From contig CAIIXF020000358.1 in the NCBI GenBank assembly GCA_903813345.2, forward strand, positions 1 through 21,660: a stretch of DNA of 21,660 nt. Reading direction: 5' to 3'. Positions 1-10,062 of this stretch are shown piece after piece; position 1 is the first letter of the stretch, and each line of letters begins with the position of its first letter. A program made the position numbers and the translations under genes. The DNA is from Owenia fusiformis. Its lineage: Eukaryota > Annelida > Polychaeta > Sabellida > Oweniidae. The notes beneath the pieces were generated by a model. The model was not told the DNA's origin. It saw only the letters and a list, made by a program, of their open reading frames with translations, and made no database searches.

Positions 1-642
1 TGTCTAATCAATAAGAAGAAAAAATTATAACAACCCCACCACTTCTTCAACATAGAGGAAGGGGGGGGGGGAATGTCAAAAAAATATTTTGTGAGAGTAT
101 AATTTGTGCTCACTCTTTTTAAACTTTTTTGATATGTCAAATAGGTATGGAGAGAAATATTTATAATATCCTTACCCCTGCTTAAACAGAGGGTGGGGGT
201 CAATGTGAAAAATATATTTAGCTGGTAAATTATTTGTGTAAATTCTTCTTTATCATGCCTAAGATGGTCAATTTATATGAAGCTCATTGATTATAAGGCA
301 GTTTGCAGGATATTCAGAATATATTCATGATATTAATTATTTTGCCCCCTCCAAATTCAATGTTGAGTTTATCTGATTTTCAAGTGTAATTCTCTCATCA
401 CTTTTCCTGTAGTTCAGGGAAGCCAATGAAAAAGTTCACAAATTAAATTAATTAAATTAAATTACTGGAATATCATTTACTAGATCCAAAAATTATGGCA
501 GTAATGTAACTAAATAATATGGATAAAGATCACTCCATCCCCTTCAACCTCTTTTGGAGGGGATTTAATATTGATTCATACAATAAATATATTATCCTTA
601 TTATTGCATCAACCATAAGATTTCTATTACTATTATTAAATA
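1..642. other. AT-rich non-coding stretch with two diverged ~130-bp repeats
   Basis: No gene is recognised here. Two stretches, about 55-185 and 185-315, look like diverged direct copies. Each has a C-run, then a G-run, then a GTCAA...AAAATAT segment followed by TTTGTG and TTCTT/CTCTT. A poly-G run lies near 61-72. The open frames in this part are short and have no recognisable motif. Confidence 0.4.
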
Positions 643-690
643 CACTCCCCTCCATAAGTTTGGCAACCTTTTTTCCCCCATTGAACTTCC
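643..690 (+). repeat. Isolated 47-bp terminus of the foldback MITE family
   Basis: The segment begins TACACTCCCCTCCATAAG and continues through TTTGGCAACC and CCCCATTGAACT. It matches the left end of the complete foldback element at 17006-17884. Beyond about 690 the sequence belongs to the decayed LINE, so only one terminus is present. No matching opposite end was seen nearby. Confidence 0.6.
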
Positions 691-1545
691 AGTGCTTGTT
701 AAGGGTTGTATTAATATAGAGGCTTATTTTCTTAGCTTTGGGTCTTAAAAGTTCCTTAAAATGTGCTGTATCACTTAGAATGTTACTTATAATAATTCAT
801 ATTATTAGGTATTTGTAGACTTTGGTTTCAGTGAGATTCAAATGGCCTAGTTTCCATGATGCATTGGGATTGATTTTTCGACCTACTGGCATTATTTAGT
901 CTTTCTGTAAGATCATTCATTATAACAAGAAAAAGAGTCGGTGAGAGGGCACATCCTTGTCGAATACCATATTCTGATTCAAAAAACTCACTCTCAAAAT
1001 CTCCAAAAATTACTTTATTTCTTATCCCTGAATATAAAAGTTTCAAAATTCTCCATGGTTTCCCACAAATACCTTTCTCCCACAGTTTACAAAATAAAAG
1101 ATCCCTGTCAATAACATCAAAGGCTTTCCTAATGTCCAAAAAGCCCAGAAATGTCTTTAGTTTTTTATCTTTCCTAATACTACATAAGCCCTTTAGTAGG
1201 AAGATGCTATCTTTTAAGCGTTTCCCATTTAAAAAGGCTCCCTGGAGTTCATCGAATGTCTCATTTTTAAAAAGAAGTTCATAAGTGAGTTTTCCATAAG
1301 AGATGCAAATAGTTTATATACATTTGATGTAACAGTTACTCCTCTATAATTGTCAAGAATCTTTAAAGAATTGCTTTTATGAATTGGCTTTAAAAGTCCA
1401 CCCCTCCATTCATAAGGAAAAGTTTCTCTGGACATGAAATATTGAAACATTGAATTCGAAGAGTTCACTATTGATACACCTCCATATTTCAAAAATTCAT
1501 TTGGGATTCTATCAGTACCACAAGATTTATTGTTTTTATTAATGT
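690..1545 (-). pseudogene. LINE-A reverse transcriptase remnant
   Basis: The minus-strand pieces contain RT landmarks in order: FPYEWRGGLLKPI, then YRGVTVTS, then QGAFLNGKRLKDSIFL, then DIRKAFDVIDRDLL, then IRQGCALSPTLFLVIMNDL. A frameshift near 1255 and another near 1540 break the frame. After the IMNDL block the sequence runs quickly to a VYKYL motif near 810 and a KELLRPKAKK segment near 740. Those are typical of the post-catalytic region, so the catalytic YADD box appears to have been deleted. The remnant cannot encode an active polymerase. Confidence 0.85.
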
Positions 1546-2583
1546 TGTCAAAATATCATCAAATGAGAAATTTATATGAGATAATGTTCCATTTCCAAAA
1601 TTGGTCTCATTTTCATATTTAGATAATAAATCGTTCAAAGGTGGTTTAGAGTTTTCATTGTTTCTATTTACCTTTCCAACCTTTTGCCAATATTCTTTAA
1701 GCAAACGAGATATTTCTTTCGGGTCACTAACTGTTCTTTCGGGATTGTTAGGGTCAGTTATTTCAATGGGGTATTTACTTTTTGCATTAAACATTTTGAG
1801 CGTCTTCCAAAAGGATCTCGAACTAGTTGACTTCTTAAATGAGTTTTTAATTAGGGTATTGAGGTGATTATTAATGTGACGTTCTTTAATGTAATCTGAC
1901 ATCTTTCTCTTTCGTTCAATGTAAACATCCCAAATATCCTTTAGTGTATCTGGATCTGGATCAAATTTACAGACATATCTGTGTAATCTACAGGCATCTT
2001 TTCTATTTTTCAGGAGTCTTTTCAGTTCCTCATCCCAGAATGACCTTAACTTTGGGTTAAATGATTTTTCCCCAAACAACTCCCATCCCAACATTTAGGA
2101 CTTTTGATTTCCAACTTTCCCAGATATCATTTGGATCTGCCAATGTTTCCGGGTCCCAACCTGAATCCCAATCAGAATCTGAGATATTCCATTTTGGACA
2201 CTGTCTTTTTACATTGTTATTATTCCGATCATTATGGGAATGAACTACCCTGTCGCTTTGAAACAAAAATTCTAAAATAAAGACTGTATTGTCACTACCA
2301 AGAGATATGTTGTGATCTTCGTCAATTAACATAGATTTGAAACAGGGTAGGACATTTTCATTTGCAAGAACATAGTCAATAGTTGATTTAAAATCATTCC
2401 TTTGCCATGCTACTTCACCCGAGCATTTATGGGAGAGATTAAGAATGCCCAGATTTGACACCTCACATAATAATTCAATCTGGTCCCCTTTTGGACTTTT
2501 TGAACTATTCTTTCTAAATTGGGTTATTTTCCCATTGAAATCCCCAAAAATCAAAGTTTTTTTCATTTGGATCAAGGGAAGCT
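1489..2583 (-). pseudogene. LINE-A endonuclease C-terminal half and EN-RT linker
   Basis: Minus-strand frames at 2057-2575 and 1489-2094 overlap slightly in different phases. The first carries endonuclease/exonuclease/phosphatase motifs: GDFNGK (metal/phosphate site), STIDYVL, and GSDNTVF where the family usually has S-D-H. The replaced histidine would inactivate the nuclease. The second frame is a basic linker with WDEELKRLLKNRK and FWKTLKMFNAKSK, the usual region between endonuclease and RT. The upstream half of the endonuclease lies across the insertion, at 4052-4450. Confidence 0.8.
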
Positions 2584-2584
2584 A

Positions 2585-4049
2585 TTCACCTTTCCCCAAA
2601 GTCAGCTCATGAATATTATAATTAGCAAATCTGAAATCTCTGACGTCAGAGTAGGGCAGATTTTCGCGGGAAAATCTTAACACATTAGAAGTCAATGTGA
2701 ATCGTGACGGAAACGGGTTAATTCATTGTCAAATTATGTGAGTAGTAATAATATTTATGATAAATGTAAATGGAATTTGATTAATTATACTCACGTCTGT
2801 ATTCTCCCTTCTTTATATTGTTCTGGGGAATCAAATAAATAGAGAAATATTAATGTGAAGAGTCCAATGTTTCCTGTACATTTTCAAGTTACGCCGACTA
2901 GTGTACAGAACCCCATGGTTAGTTCTTGACTGTCAAAATGTCAACATCCCATGGTAATCTTAAGCTCGTGTAATTTTCTCATGGGGTGAAGAAGGGGATA
3001 CGGCTTAACCTTGAAGAAAAAGTATTCGACTCTCAAATCTGGGCCAAAGGTGCGTTATTTTCACTTACGTTCAGTCACCTATTAAATATACCACATAACA
3101 ATGTTACGTTTATGTCTGCCAAAGAATTTGACAATGGTTACATGAGTGATGAGTAATTTCATTGAACAATGTTACGTTAAGGCCGTTCATGTATGCTTTG
3201 AGACAATGTACCACAGTTGCTTGTTTTACCCACGATCGTCTATTTGAAGCGATTTATCTGTTGAAAAGACCATGGGCGTTCTTATGAATATCGATCTTTT
3301 TAGAAAACTTTCAGGATATTTTTGGACGTAGACCTACAAGAAACTCCGGCAATTCAAGCCCGTAGTCAGGATTTACCTGGGGGACCGGTTTTACCAAGGG
3401 GGGGCTTTTTGACAGTTTAAGCAAAGAAATCATACGAAAAGTGCTCACTGGAATGATGAAAAACTGCATGATTTTGAAAGAATTTCTGGCCAGGGGAGGG
3501 GGCGGCCCCTTGACTACGGGCCTCTAATTAAGCTTTGAATTGCAATATTAGTTACTTCAATATATAAATTGACCATGACCAATCGCAAATTATTTGGGCA
3601 ACCCGATGAGAAAAATGCAAGTGGACTCTGACATTTAAAACTGTTCTTCATATATTTTTTATTAGAAACATAATGAACTATTTAATTGAATAATCATGAT
3701 AAATGTATATTCCGATTCCATACAGTCTTATTGTTTGAATGATTGTCAATCTTTGGTTTGCGTAGTTGGATTCACTTTGTTAAAAGATGAGCACTCGTAT
3801 CACAATTATTTCTATGGTTTGATTTACCGGATGGTGTATTTAAGACACAGCTTAAGACAAAATAGTCAGAAAATGTATTTCACTTGGTTTTGTTCTCATT
3901 TTATAATGAGATCTATTTAACTCATTCGGCGATCTAATAGTAATTGAAGTTTTGGCGCGAAATGTGCCCTGCTTTGACGTCATTGATTTTCATCGACCAA
4001 TCAGCGCAGCGGTCAAATGAGTACACTTTGGACTTTGGGGAAAGGTGAA
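2585..4049. mobile_element. 1465-bp TIR DNA transposon inserted into the LINE-A endonuclease
   Basis: The ends are a perfect 19-bp inverted repeat, TTCACCTTTCCCCAAAGTC at 2585-2603 and its complement at 4031-4049. Further inside, an imperfect match resumes around TGACGTCA, AGGGCA, ATTT and CGCG (2640-2675 against 3948-3980). Each end is flanked by TA (2583-2584 and 4050-4051), which fits a TA target duplication. Removing it rejoins the two halves of the LINE endonuclease. No transposase is recognised inside; the longest open frame (3696-3920) has no known motif. It is therefore probably non-autonomous, and the TA suggests the Tc1/mariner group. Confidence 0.8.
3357..3523. mobile_element. Short MITE nested in the TIR transposon
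   Basis: AGCCCGTAGTCAGGATTT on the left faces TGACTACGGGCCT on the right, an inverted repeat enclosing about 165 bp. The inside has poly-G and C-rich tracts. The CCCGTAG...CTACGGG terminus with G-runs is a pattern I associate with short MITEs of aquatic invertebrates. A target duplication is not clear. It lies inside the 2585-4049 element and is probably younger. Confidence 0.55.
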
Positions 4050-4051
4050 TA

Positions 4052-4577
4052 TTGTGTACTAATTCATCAGTCAGGTCTGAGCATTCTATCATGTTTCTCC
4101 CATCATTTGGGAAATAGACATTGCATAGATTTAAATATGATTTACCGGTTTTGATTTTAAGCCAGTAACGTTCAAATAAATCATCTTTAGAAGAGAGTAA
4201 GTTATCATGATCATCAATAATATCAGTATCGTTATGTACAAAAAACCTATTCCTCCACCTTTTTTCGAGTGTCTGTTTTTTCCCAGCCATGTATGACTAT
4301 TGCTAAACACTGTTATCTGGTTGGTATCATTAAAGCCTGATTCAGTTATAGCACATACATCATATGTTTCAATTTCTAATAGATCTTTAAGTAGATTTTG
4401 TTTCGATATTCCTAATCTTTGGACATTGTTATACATTATTCTGAAGGTTTTGGCTGGTTTAACCTTATGTTTTCTAGATCTACGGTGTTTAGGCTTAGTT
4501 CTACCTGGCTGGGGGGTATTGGGGATGATGTCATTTAGAATTGTATTCGGGGGTAAGGCGCTGACCTCACCAAGGAC
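4052..4577 (-). pseudogene. LINE-A endonuclease N-terminal half
   Basis: On the minus strand a basic segment (PKHRRSRKHK) leads into MYNNVQRLGISKQNLLKDL, then CAITESGFND, then KKGGGIGFL. This is the start of an EEP endonuclease, with the catalytic asparagine in the NNVQ strand and the catalytic glutamate in ITES. It is frameshifted near 4200-4290. The coding line continues to DELVHN at about 4055, where the 1465-bp transposon interrupts it; the rest resumes at 2583. A stop codon at the upper edge separates it from ORF1. Confidence 0.8.
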
Positions 4578-5150
4578 CTAATATCTATTGGATGTTTCAA
4601 TTAGTTGATGGTCCTTGTTGGGGCACTTTGCTGTCTTGTGGCCCAAATTTTTACAAAAATAACACCTGACAGGGCTGGGGTGCCAGCATGTACTGGCTAA
4701 ATGAGAAGCTTCCCCGCATTTGAAGCAAACTGGCTTAAGGTTTGGTCTAGGGGACTTTACTGCATTGGCATATGATGTTGGCTTACTGCTGTTGGAATTG
4801 GAATTGCTATTAGGTCTCGGAGTGGGATTAGGGATTTTGGATTTCTTATACTGATTGAAGGGCTTTGTGACACTCTTAAGCGATTTTGTAAGTCCCATAT
4901 TATGCACCAGACGGTTAGTGCCAGCTGGGTTGAGATGGAGACCATCCCTATTCAGGAAGCCATCGTTGATAGTATCGTCTTGCAGAATGAAAGTATTGTC
5001 ATTGTTAATGAATGATGTATTGTCAGTATGTTCACACAGAACTTGTAGTTCAGCGTTTACTGCCTGGGCCTTTTCATGGGCTTCTTTATTGTCTGTACGG
5101 GGGTGGAAACATCTTTAGAAATGGCCTTCGCTCCAGACATTAATATTTTT
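4578..5150 (-). pseudogene. LINE-A ORF1: SGNH esterase end plus two CCHC zinc knuckles
   Basis: The minus-strand frame runs from about 5100 through NKEAHEKAQAVNAELQVLCE to DGLHLNPAGTNRLV, the D-x-x-H block that closes an SGNH/GDSL esterase fold. An Asn/Ser-rich linker follows. Then come two C-x2-C-x4-H-x4-C knuckles, CFKCGEASHLASTC and CYFCKNLGHKTAKC, and a stop at 4578. The N-terminal catalytic serine block is missing, so the copy is 5'-truncated. Esterase ORF1s are established for CR1-like LINEs; zinc knuckles suggest RNA or DNA binding. Confidence 0.75.
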
Positions 5151-6140
5151 TTTATAATTTGAAATTAAAGATTCATGGAAAATAAAGATTCATAGGAAAA
5201 CGTTATCCCTGATTTTTCTTCACTAAATACCAAAATATCTTAGAATACTGATATAAAATCCTCAAAGTCAGTCAAAATTTGAAAATGTATACATTTAAGG
5301 GTTGAAATATCAATTTTACACGGTAACAATGAAAAATAACATCTACAATGATTATTAGATAATAGTAGCAGTTATTTCGTGAAAATCTGGGAAAGAGTTT
5401 GCTCAGAATATTTACTTTTAGTTTTACCCCCCAGGGGTGGGGGTAAAACATAAATTTTGGGACAAAAAGTGACTGAGAAACTTGCTCGGGTGGATTTTTC
5501 ATTTGAAATCAAAACATACATATCAAATATTAATGGCTTAATTTCTGCAGTGATTCTAACAAAAAAAGATGAAGATCCTGGACTACTCCCCCCCATCTTG
5601 CTTCTTAGCTGAGTGTGAAAATAATTTTTTCTCACTCATTAATGATTTTTATGATTTGAAATTCTTTGAACTTATAGACTGATATAAGAGCTCTCTTATT
5701 GAATTTTTTTTATAAATAAATATGAAAAGATCTTAGAATTATGACAAAATATCTTCACATCCAATTTACCAACACTAAGCATCACTGGACATTAAGTGAT
5801 TAAAATATTGATTTTGCAAGGAAATATTACTAAAAAACATTGAAAACAATTTTTCATTATATCTGCTGATTGTATAAACTTATTTAATGGTGGCGTATGA
5901 AGAACTGTCCACAAAATATTTTTTTGCTTTGCCCCCTTGCCCCCCCCCCTGGGGGTGGGGGTAAACCATAATTTTATGGGACGAAAAGTGACCCATGAAC
6001 TTGCTCGGGTGCATTTTTTCATTTGAAACAACCAATATATTCATAAAATCACAATGGTTTAATTTCTGCAGAGATTCGAACAAAAAATAACGAAGAGCCT
6101 AGACTATATTGGGGAAGTGGGGAAAACAAGTATTATATAT
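5139..6140. repeat. Two diverged tandem copies of a ~500-bp repeat
   Basis: Copy 1 is about 5139-5637 and copy 2 about 5638-6140. Matching landmarks occur in the same order in both: CATTAAT with ATTTGAAATT; AGATCTTAGAAT or ATATCTTAGAAT; ATTGATTTTGCA or ATCAATTTTACA; a C-run with GGGGTGGGGGTAAA; AAAGTGAC; ACTTGCTCGGGTG; TTTTTCATTTGAAA; TTTAATTTCTGCAG; GATTC. The open frames across them are chance products. No transposon ends were found. Confidence 0.7.
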
Positions 6141-6172
6141 ATCCCGCAATGTAAAAATATAATGGTTTCTAT

Positions 6173-6446
6173 TAGCCTGGATAAACATGCATTGTTCATA
6201 AAGACGTTTTCCAGTCCTCCTTTTGGTATCTCTTGAAGATTTGCTCAAGCCTTTGAAATCACTCCCTTATCAAAATCAAACTTATGACCTTTCATATGAT
6301 GCTTCAACACCCCAAATGTAGTAAAGCCTAATGGTGCCCCATCTGGTGAATTTATAAGGTGAATTTGGGGCATTAACAACTTTTGTGAACCCTAATTCTT
6401 CAAGAGTAGTATGGGCAGTTTGAGCAGAGGGAAGGAGCAAAGCCAT
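6173..6446 (-). pseudogene. Fossil DDE transposase fragment, probably Tc1/mariner group
   Basis: Minus-strand translation with one frameshift near 6345 gives HTTLEELGFTKVVNAPNSP, then SPDGAPLGFTTFGVLKHHMK, then GHKFDFDKGVISKA, a stop, and ANLQEIPKGGLENVFMNN. The pattern (l-G-F...PNSP..SPD.AP..F..FG.LK....G.kF) is that of the region holding the third catalytic Asp in Tc1/mariner-type transposases. The N-terminal and first two catalytic parts were not found, and no TIRs were identified for this piece. Confidence 0.6.
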
Positions 6447-7203
6447 AATGGAAGATTAACTCCCTGCTATTTTGAGTCATGATTGTGACTTTGAAAGTCG
6501 GACGAATGATAATAAAATAGAGCAAAGTACACTCTTTTATTGCAATACAGTTGTTACTTTAGAAACGAAGTCAGAAATATTAACATAAAACATAAAAAAA
6601 TCACAGAAATATGTCCAGCACATAGGTATTAATCAACCAATACTTTTGGATCAAGTAAAATAAAATTGAATTCAAATTTTGCTTGACCCGCTACGCCATT
6701 TGTCATGTTGCTATAGTAACAATTATTATCCATTGTGACATCATATGACAATGAGACTGCTTTATCCAACCCAAAATTACGTTCCTCATTTACCATGCAA
6801 ATTCCAAGTGAATTGGTTGAAAAATAATGAAATGACAGATAAATTCTCAGAACTTAGTGATCACCCTGTATATCCTGGTCACTTTTACACAAATAATGGT
6901 ACAACATATTTTATTTTAGTTTGTCAAGTATTATGTTTTATTCTATTTTTTGAATTAATTTTTGTCGTATTTCATACAATTTCCATATCCTATTCTAGAA
7001 TAGTATTATTCGTGAATCAAATCTAAGATAAAGATAAGGAATGGCGTCCGTATATTATATAATGTACAGCATTTAGTCTAATAATTTAATTTACATCGCT
7101 ACAACGCACTCAAGAGCAATACTAACATCCTATTCACTCATTCACAAGCGAAATATATACATACAAATAGATATGAATGCAAACAAAAGAGGCATCTCCA
7201 ATG
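6447..7203. other. No recognised gene
   Basis: This AT-rich stretch has an open frame at 6745-7026 (plus strand) whose end is hydrophobic. It resembles no family I know, and it has no splice or repeat context supporting it. A near-palindrome TGTTGCTATAGTAACA lies near 6706-6721. Nothing else was seen. Confidence 0.3.
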
Positions 7204-7346
7204 CCTCAGTCACATTTGTTCTACGGTAACCGTACGGCTGTCGTAGCTTTCCAAAAACTATAGGAATAAGCGGAATGATGTAGATTTTCTATTCGGATTT
7301 TGTGAAGCTTCGGCCGCCGTCTGCCGTAGAGCAAATGTGACCGAGG
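7204..7346. mobile_element. Short 143-bp MITE
   Basis: The left end is CCTCAGTCACATTTGTTC and the right end, read in reverse, is CCTCGGTCACATTTGCTC. CTACGG follows in both, giving a terminal inverted repeat of about 23-33 bp with few mismatches. The centre is GC-richer (CGGCCGCCG) than the flanks. No clear target duplication was found. It is too small to code. Confidence 0.6.
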
Positions 7347-7376
7347 TTTTATTACCATATATTTTTAATTAAACAA

Positions 7377-7412
7377 CTACAACTCCCCTCCAAGAGTTTG
7401 ACAACGTTAACA
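7377..7412 (+). repeat. Partial terminus of the foldback MITE family
   Basis: TACAACTCCCCTCCAAGAG and then TTTGACAACGTTAACACCCC match, with several changes, the end of the foldback element at 17006-17884. Only one end is present; a mariner-like element begins about 60 bp further on. Confidence 0.4.
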
Positions 7413-8123
7413 CCCCTGTAGTAAAGTATATTCATGTTTACAATTTATTGCATAACATTGATTTAATATACAGGGTGGGCCAAAAAAACAATACCCAACT
7501 TCAAATCAGAATAAAAATAGTTACGTTCAATATGGTACATTGACTTATATATCATTTTAAAGGTTAAATATTTTCAAACAATTTGGTATATTACACCATG
7601 TATATAAATTCAATAGTAAAGGTATATTATACTTATTTGGGAGGCTTGGCTGCTATTTAAGGTCTCTAGATTTTAGGGAGAAACAGTAAATCTGTGGAAT
7701 TATGTAAACTTTTCATTTATAGAATATCATTTTGTTAGGTGAATACTATAAGTTATTCAATGATTCGAGTGAAATACAGAAAATATTCTTCCCGAGAAGG
7801 TTGTATTTCACGATGCGCTAGCAGAGTGAAATACAGACGTTCAAGGGAAGAATATTTTCTGAATTTCACAAGAAATCATTGAATAACGTTATTCCATGAT
7901 TACCCATATAAAACTCGCCTAAATCAAGTCCGTTGGCTTGGGGCCGGATAAACAGATCAACCTTCTCACCTCAGAGATATTTTACATCGATATTCCTTCA
8001 AAATCTTTATGTCCTTGTTGTTTGCTTTTTTCCTCTTAAAATTATTGATTGTGGTGATCACAGTATACGTTTCTGATATTTGAATCAGATATTTATAGCA
8101 AAATTCAAAGATAAGCATGCGTT

Positions 8124-8150
8124 ATTATTATTATTATTATTATTATTATA
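8124..8150 (-). repeat. (TAA)n tail of LINE-B
   Basis: The plus strand shows ATT repeated without change for about 26 bases. On the sense strand of LINE-B this is a TAA tail joined to the target duplication, as expected for target-primed reverse transcription. Confidence 0.8.
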
Positions 8151-8633
8151 TTTATTTTCCCTCCATTATTGGAGATAATTAATAATATTGTCTGACAAAA
8201 ATATAATGAATATAAAAATATAAAAATATAAAATCTAATATAAGATTTGGATGTCGACACAAGGTACGCTGACTTCATGGCCCATCTTCTCCACTCAGGC
8301 GGACATCTTCCCCAAGGTCGATGCTTCCCTCGTTGAGAAGTGGGCCACATTTAAAACATCATTCTGACTTCTGTCGTACTTGTTGAAACGGTTAAAACAA
8401 TAAAATATGATATCACACAAATGCATCTCGTTGCCAATTACAATACATACTTCCCTTTGCCATTGCATGAAATTTACTTCTTCCAAAAAGTACTCAAAAT
8501 ACAATAGATACTATGTTCATGGTCATTATTGCCTTTTTCATATATCAAAGGTCGTGTTATAACGTACTGTCATCGGCGTTAAGTATGTTTAAAATATAGA
8601 TTTAATGCTCCTAGGTGCCAATCACATGTCAAA

Positions 8634-9818
8634 CTACTCCCCTGCCCTTGCAATATACATCCTCTGAACGTCTGTAGAAATTAGTTTTAAATCATCTAGG
8701 TCAGTTACTGTAGTTCCTCCAAAACATATCTTCATCTGCATTGCTCTGGATAAAGGTGGGCCATTGGATACTCTATTAAGAATGCGCCGAATGTTGCCTC
8801 GTAATTGCTCGTATCTCTCACATACTAAGATGAAATGCTCAAGAGTCTCTATCGCGTTGCAGGTTGGGCATGCTCTCTCACTGTTTGCTATATAGTCCGA
8901 GGCTCCTGTACTTGTTCTAAAGAGTCCCTGTCCAGTCAATAATTTCACCATAAGAGAACATCTTCTGATAAATCTCGAGTCATCTCTTGCTAGTATCCAC
9001 CAAACGATGGGTCTTATATCCTGTGTGATTTCTCTGAATAAATCAAGTTGGTTATTGTATGTATTCAGTTGACGTCTCCAGTGTAACAATTCATATTCTT
9101 TGATACAAGTTTTCACAGATCGTTTCCAATTTAGTTTGGACGGTATTGTATCATGGTCCATCGCATCATAGATAATCTGTGCCAATCCGTACCTTACGGC
9201 TAACTTCATAATATCATTTATGGGAGACATCTGGTTCATTTTGTATCCCATTTTAAAGGCTGTTATACGCTTTATGGCGATGCTTCTGAACACATTACCC
9301 GTTATCATTGTCAGTAGGTGCCATAGAAACATCAGTTTAGTGATGGCAATGGTAGAAGTGAGGCTGCTCCATCCAAGCTGTGGGAGAACAGCCACATCAG
9401 GCGTGTTGGAAGGGAGTCCTTGTAACTTCTTGGCGATGCCTCTGTGGCCCTTGTCAATGTTCATGTAGTCGTTATCCGTTAACGGTATAAGCTCCATCCC
9501 GTACGTTATTGACGGGACGCTTACTGTCCAATACAGTTTGGCTGCTGTTAAAGGGTTTGTAGGATTACGTATGAAATTGGTCGTCCCTACATAGGCGTTC
9601 ATAGCACGTCTTCCTTTTGACAGTCTGTTATCAATTAAACTTGTGTTGCTGTTGACATTTGACAGTGGTAGACCTACATGCTGCAAGGTATTTACAGTTG
9701 GGAGAATCGTGTTCCCTAGCGTAAGTTCTATTTGCTTTGCCATAGTTCTTTTGTTGCTAAATGTGATGACTTGGCATTTATCAGGATGGTATCTAAACCT
9801 CCATTTCATTGCGTATTC
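8634..9818 (-). pseudogene. LINE-B reverse transcriptase thumb and C-terminal domain
   Basis: A long open minus-strand frame begins in the RT with MKWRFRYHPDKCQVITFS, the block where LINE RTs have W-F-x-nP-x-K-C-x-v, and continues through thumb and connector. Near the end CPTCNAIETLEHFILVC is a C-x2-C-x8-H-x4-C zinc-binding motif of the zf-RVT type. The frame stays open to about 9860, but the residues encoded upstream of the 9818 loop come from the inverted hairpin arm and are not real protein. Endonuclease and catalytic RT palm are absent because of 5' truncation. The uninterrupted frame suggests a fairly recent insertion. Confidence 0.8.
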
Positions 9819-9862
9819 ATGGAGGTTTAGATACCATCCTGATAAATGCCAAGTCATCACAT
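9761..9862. repeat. Perfect 44-bp inverted repeat at the LINE-B 5' end
   Basis: The arm 9761-9804 begins ATGTGATGACTTGGCATT and ends AACCTCCAT. It is exactly reversed at 9819-9862, with a 14-base loop (9805-9818). The outer arm touches the integration site after a further seven bases. The inner copy belongs to the LINE RT frame, so the outer copy is an inverted duplicate made during insertion. Confidence 0.85.
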
Positions 9863-9935
9863 CACATCACGTTGGTGTAAGGTAATCGCCATTGATTTTT
9901 TTCAGTAACAGTCATATCCTGGATGGAAATCTGGG

Positions 9936-9965
9936 GCGTTGGGATACTGGACCGTATCCCAACGC
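9936..9965. repeat. Perfect 12-bp hairpin with 6-nt loop (also at 10505-10534)
   Basis: GCGTTGGGATAC and GTATCCCAACGC enclose TGGACC. The same hairpin, unchanged, is found in the second tandem copy at 10505-10534. It may be a structural signal of the repeat unit; function unknown. Confidence 0.7.
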
Positions 9966-10062
9966 TGACGTCATTGACACAGGAAAGTGCGTGTAAATAC
10001 AGAATATATTTAAGTCACGTGGACCAATCAGATTGCAGGGAATTTCACCATCATGGAATAAT

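Larger units (their letters stand above)
690..5150 (-). mobile_element. Decayed CR1/L2-group-like LINE (LINE-A), split by a DNA transposon
   Basis: Read on the minus strand from 5150 to 690, the fragments follow LINE order. They are an ORF1 with an SGNH-esterase C-terminal motif and two CCHC zinc knuckles, an EEP endonuclease, a linker, reverse transcriptase, and a post-RT KYL segment. Several frameshifts and a deletion of the catalytic YADD part of the RT make it dead. Bases 2585-4049 are a later insertion; without them about 3.0 kb of LINE remains. The 5' end is truncated inside ORF1 and the 3' end stops against a MITE terminus. An esterase in ORF1 is known from CR1-like LINEs, so I place it in the CR1/L2 group. 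The exact clade is uncertain. Confidence 0.85.
8124..9869 (-). mobile_element. 5'-truncated LINE insertion (LINE-B) with CGTT target duplication
   Basis: The insertion is defined by comparison with the empty site in copy 2. CGTT at 8120-8123 and at 9870-9873 is the target duplication. Minus-strand sense reads a reverse-transcriptase end and C-terminal domain (8634-9818), a 3' untranslated part, and a TAA-repeat tail next to the 8120 site. TAA-type tails are known from I-group LINEs. The 5' end is truncated and carries a 44-bp perfect inverted duplication. Confidence 0.85.
7747..10062. repeat. Tandem unit copy 1 (about 570 bp), split by LINE-B
   Basis: Copy 1 consists of 7747-8123 and 9870-10062. 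It starts TATAAGTTATTCAATGATT and ends ATTTCACCATCATGGAATAA. It contains a 134-bp imperfect palindrome (7753-7886) whose arms are TTATTCAATGATT and its complement. A perfect 12-bp hairpin lies at 9936-9965. A second, nearly identical copy follows directly at 10062. No coding capacity was seen. The palindromes suggest a non-autonomous DNA element, class unknown. Confidence 0.7.

Noticed and set aside
3696-3920. 74-aa plus-strand frame inside the 1465-bp transposon
   Set aside because: No transposase or other motif and an AT-rich composition; a chance frame is more likely.
6745-7026. 93-aa plus-strand frame with a hydrophobic end
   Set aside because: Hydrophobicity follows from T-rich DNA; no homologous family recognised and no supporting signals.
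9819-9860. N-terminal 14 residues of the LINE-B open frame as real protein
   Set aside because: They are encoded by the inverted hairpin arm, which is the reverse complement of the true RT segment.
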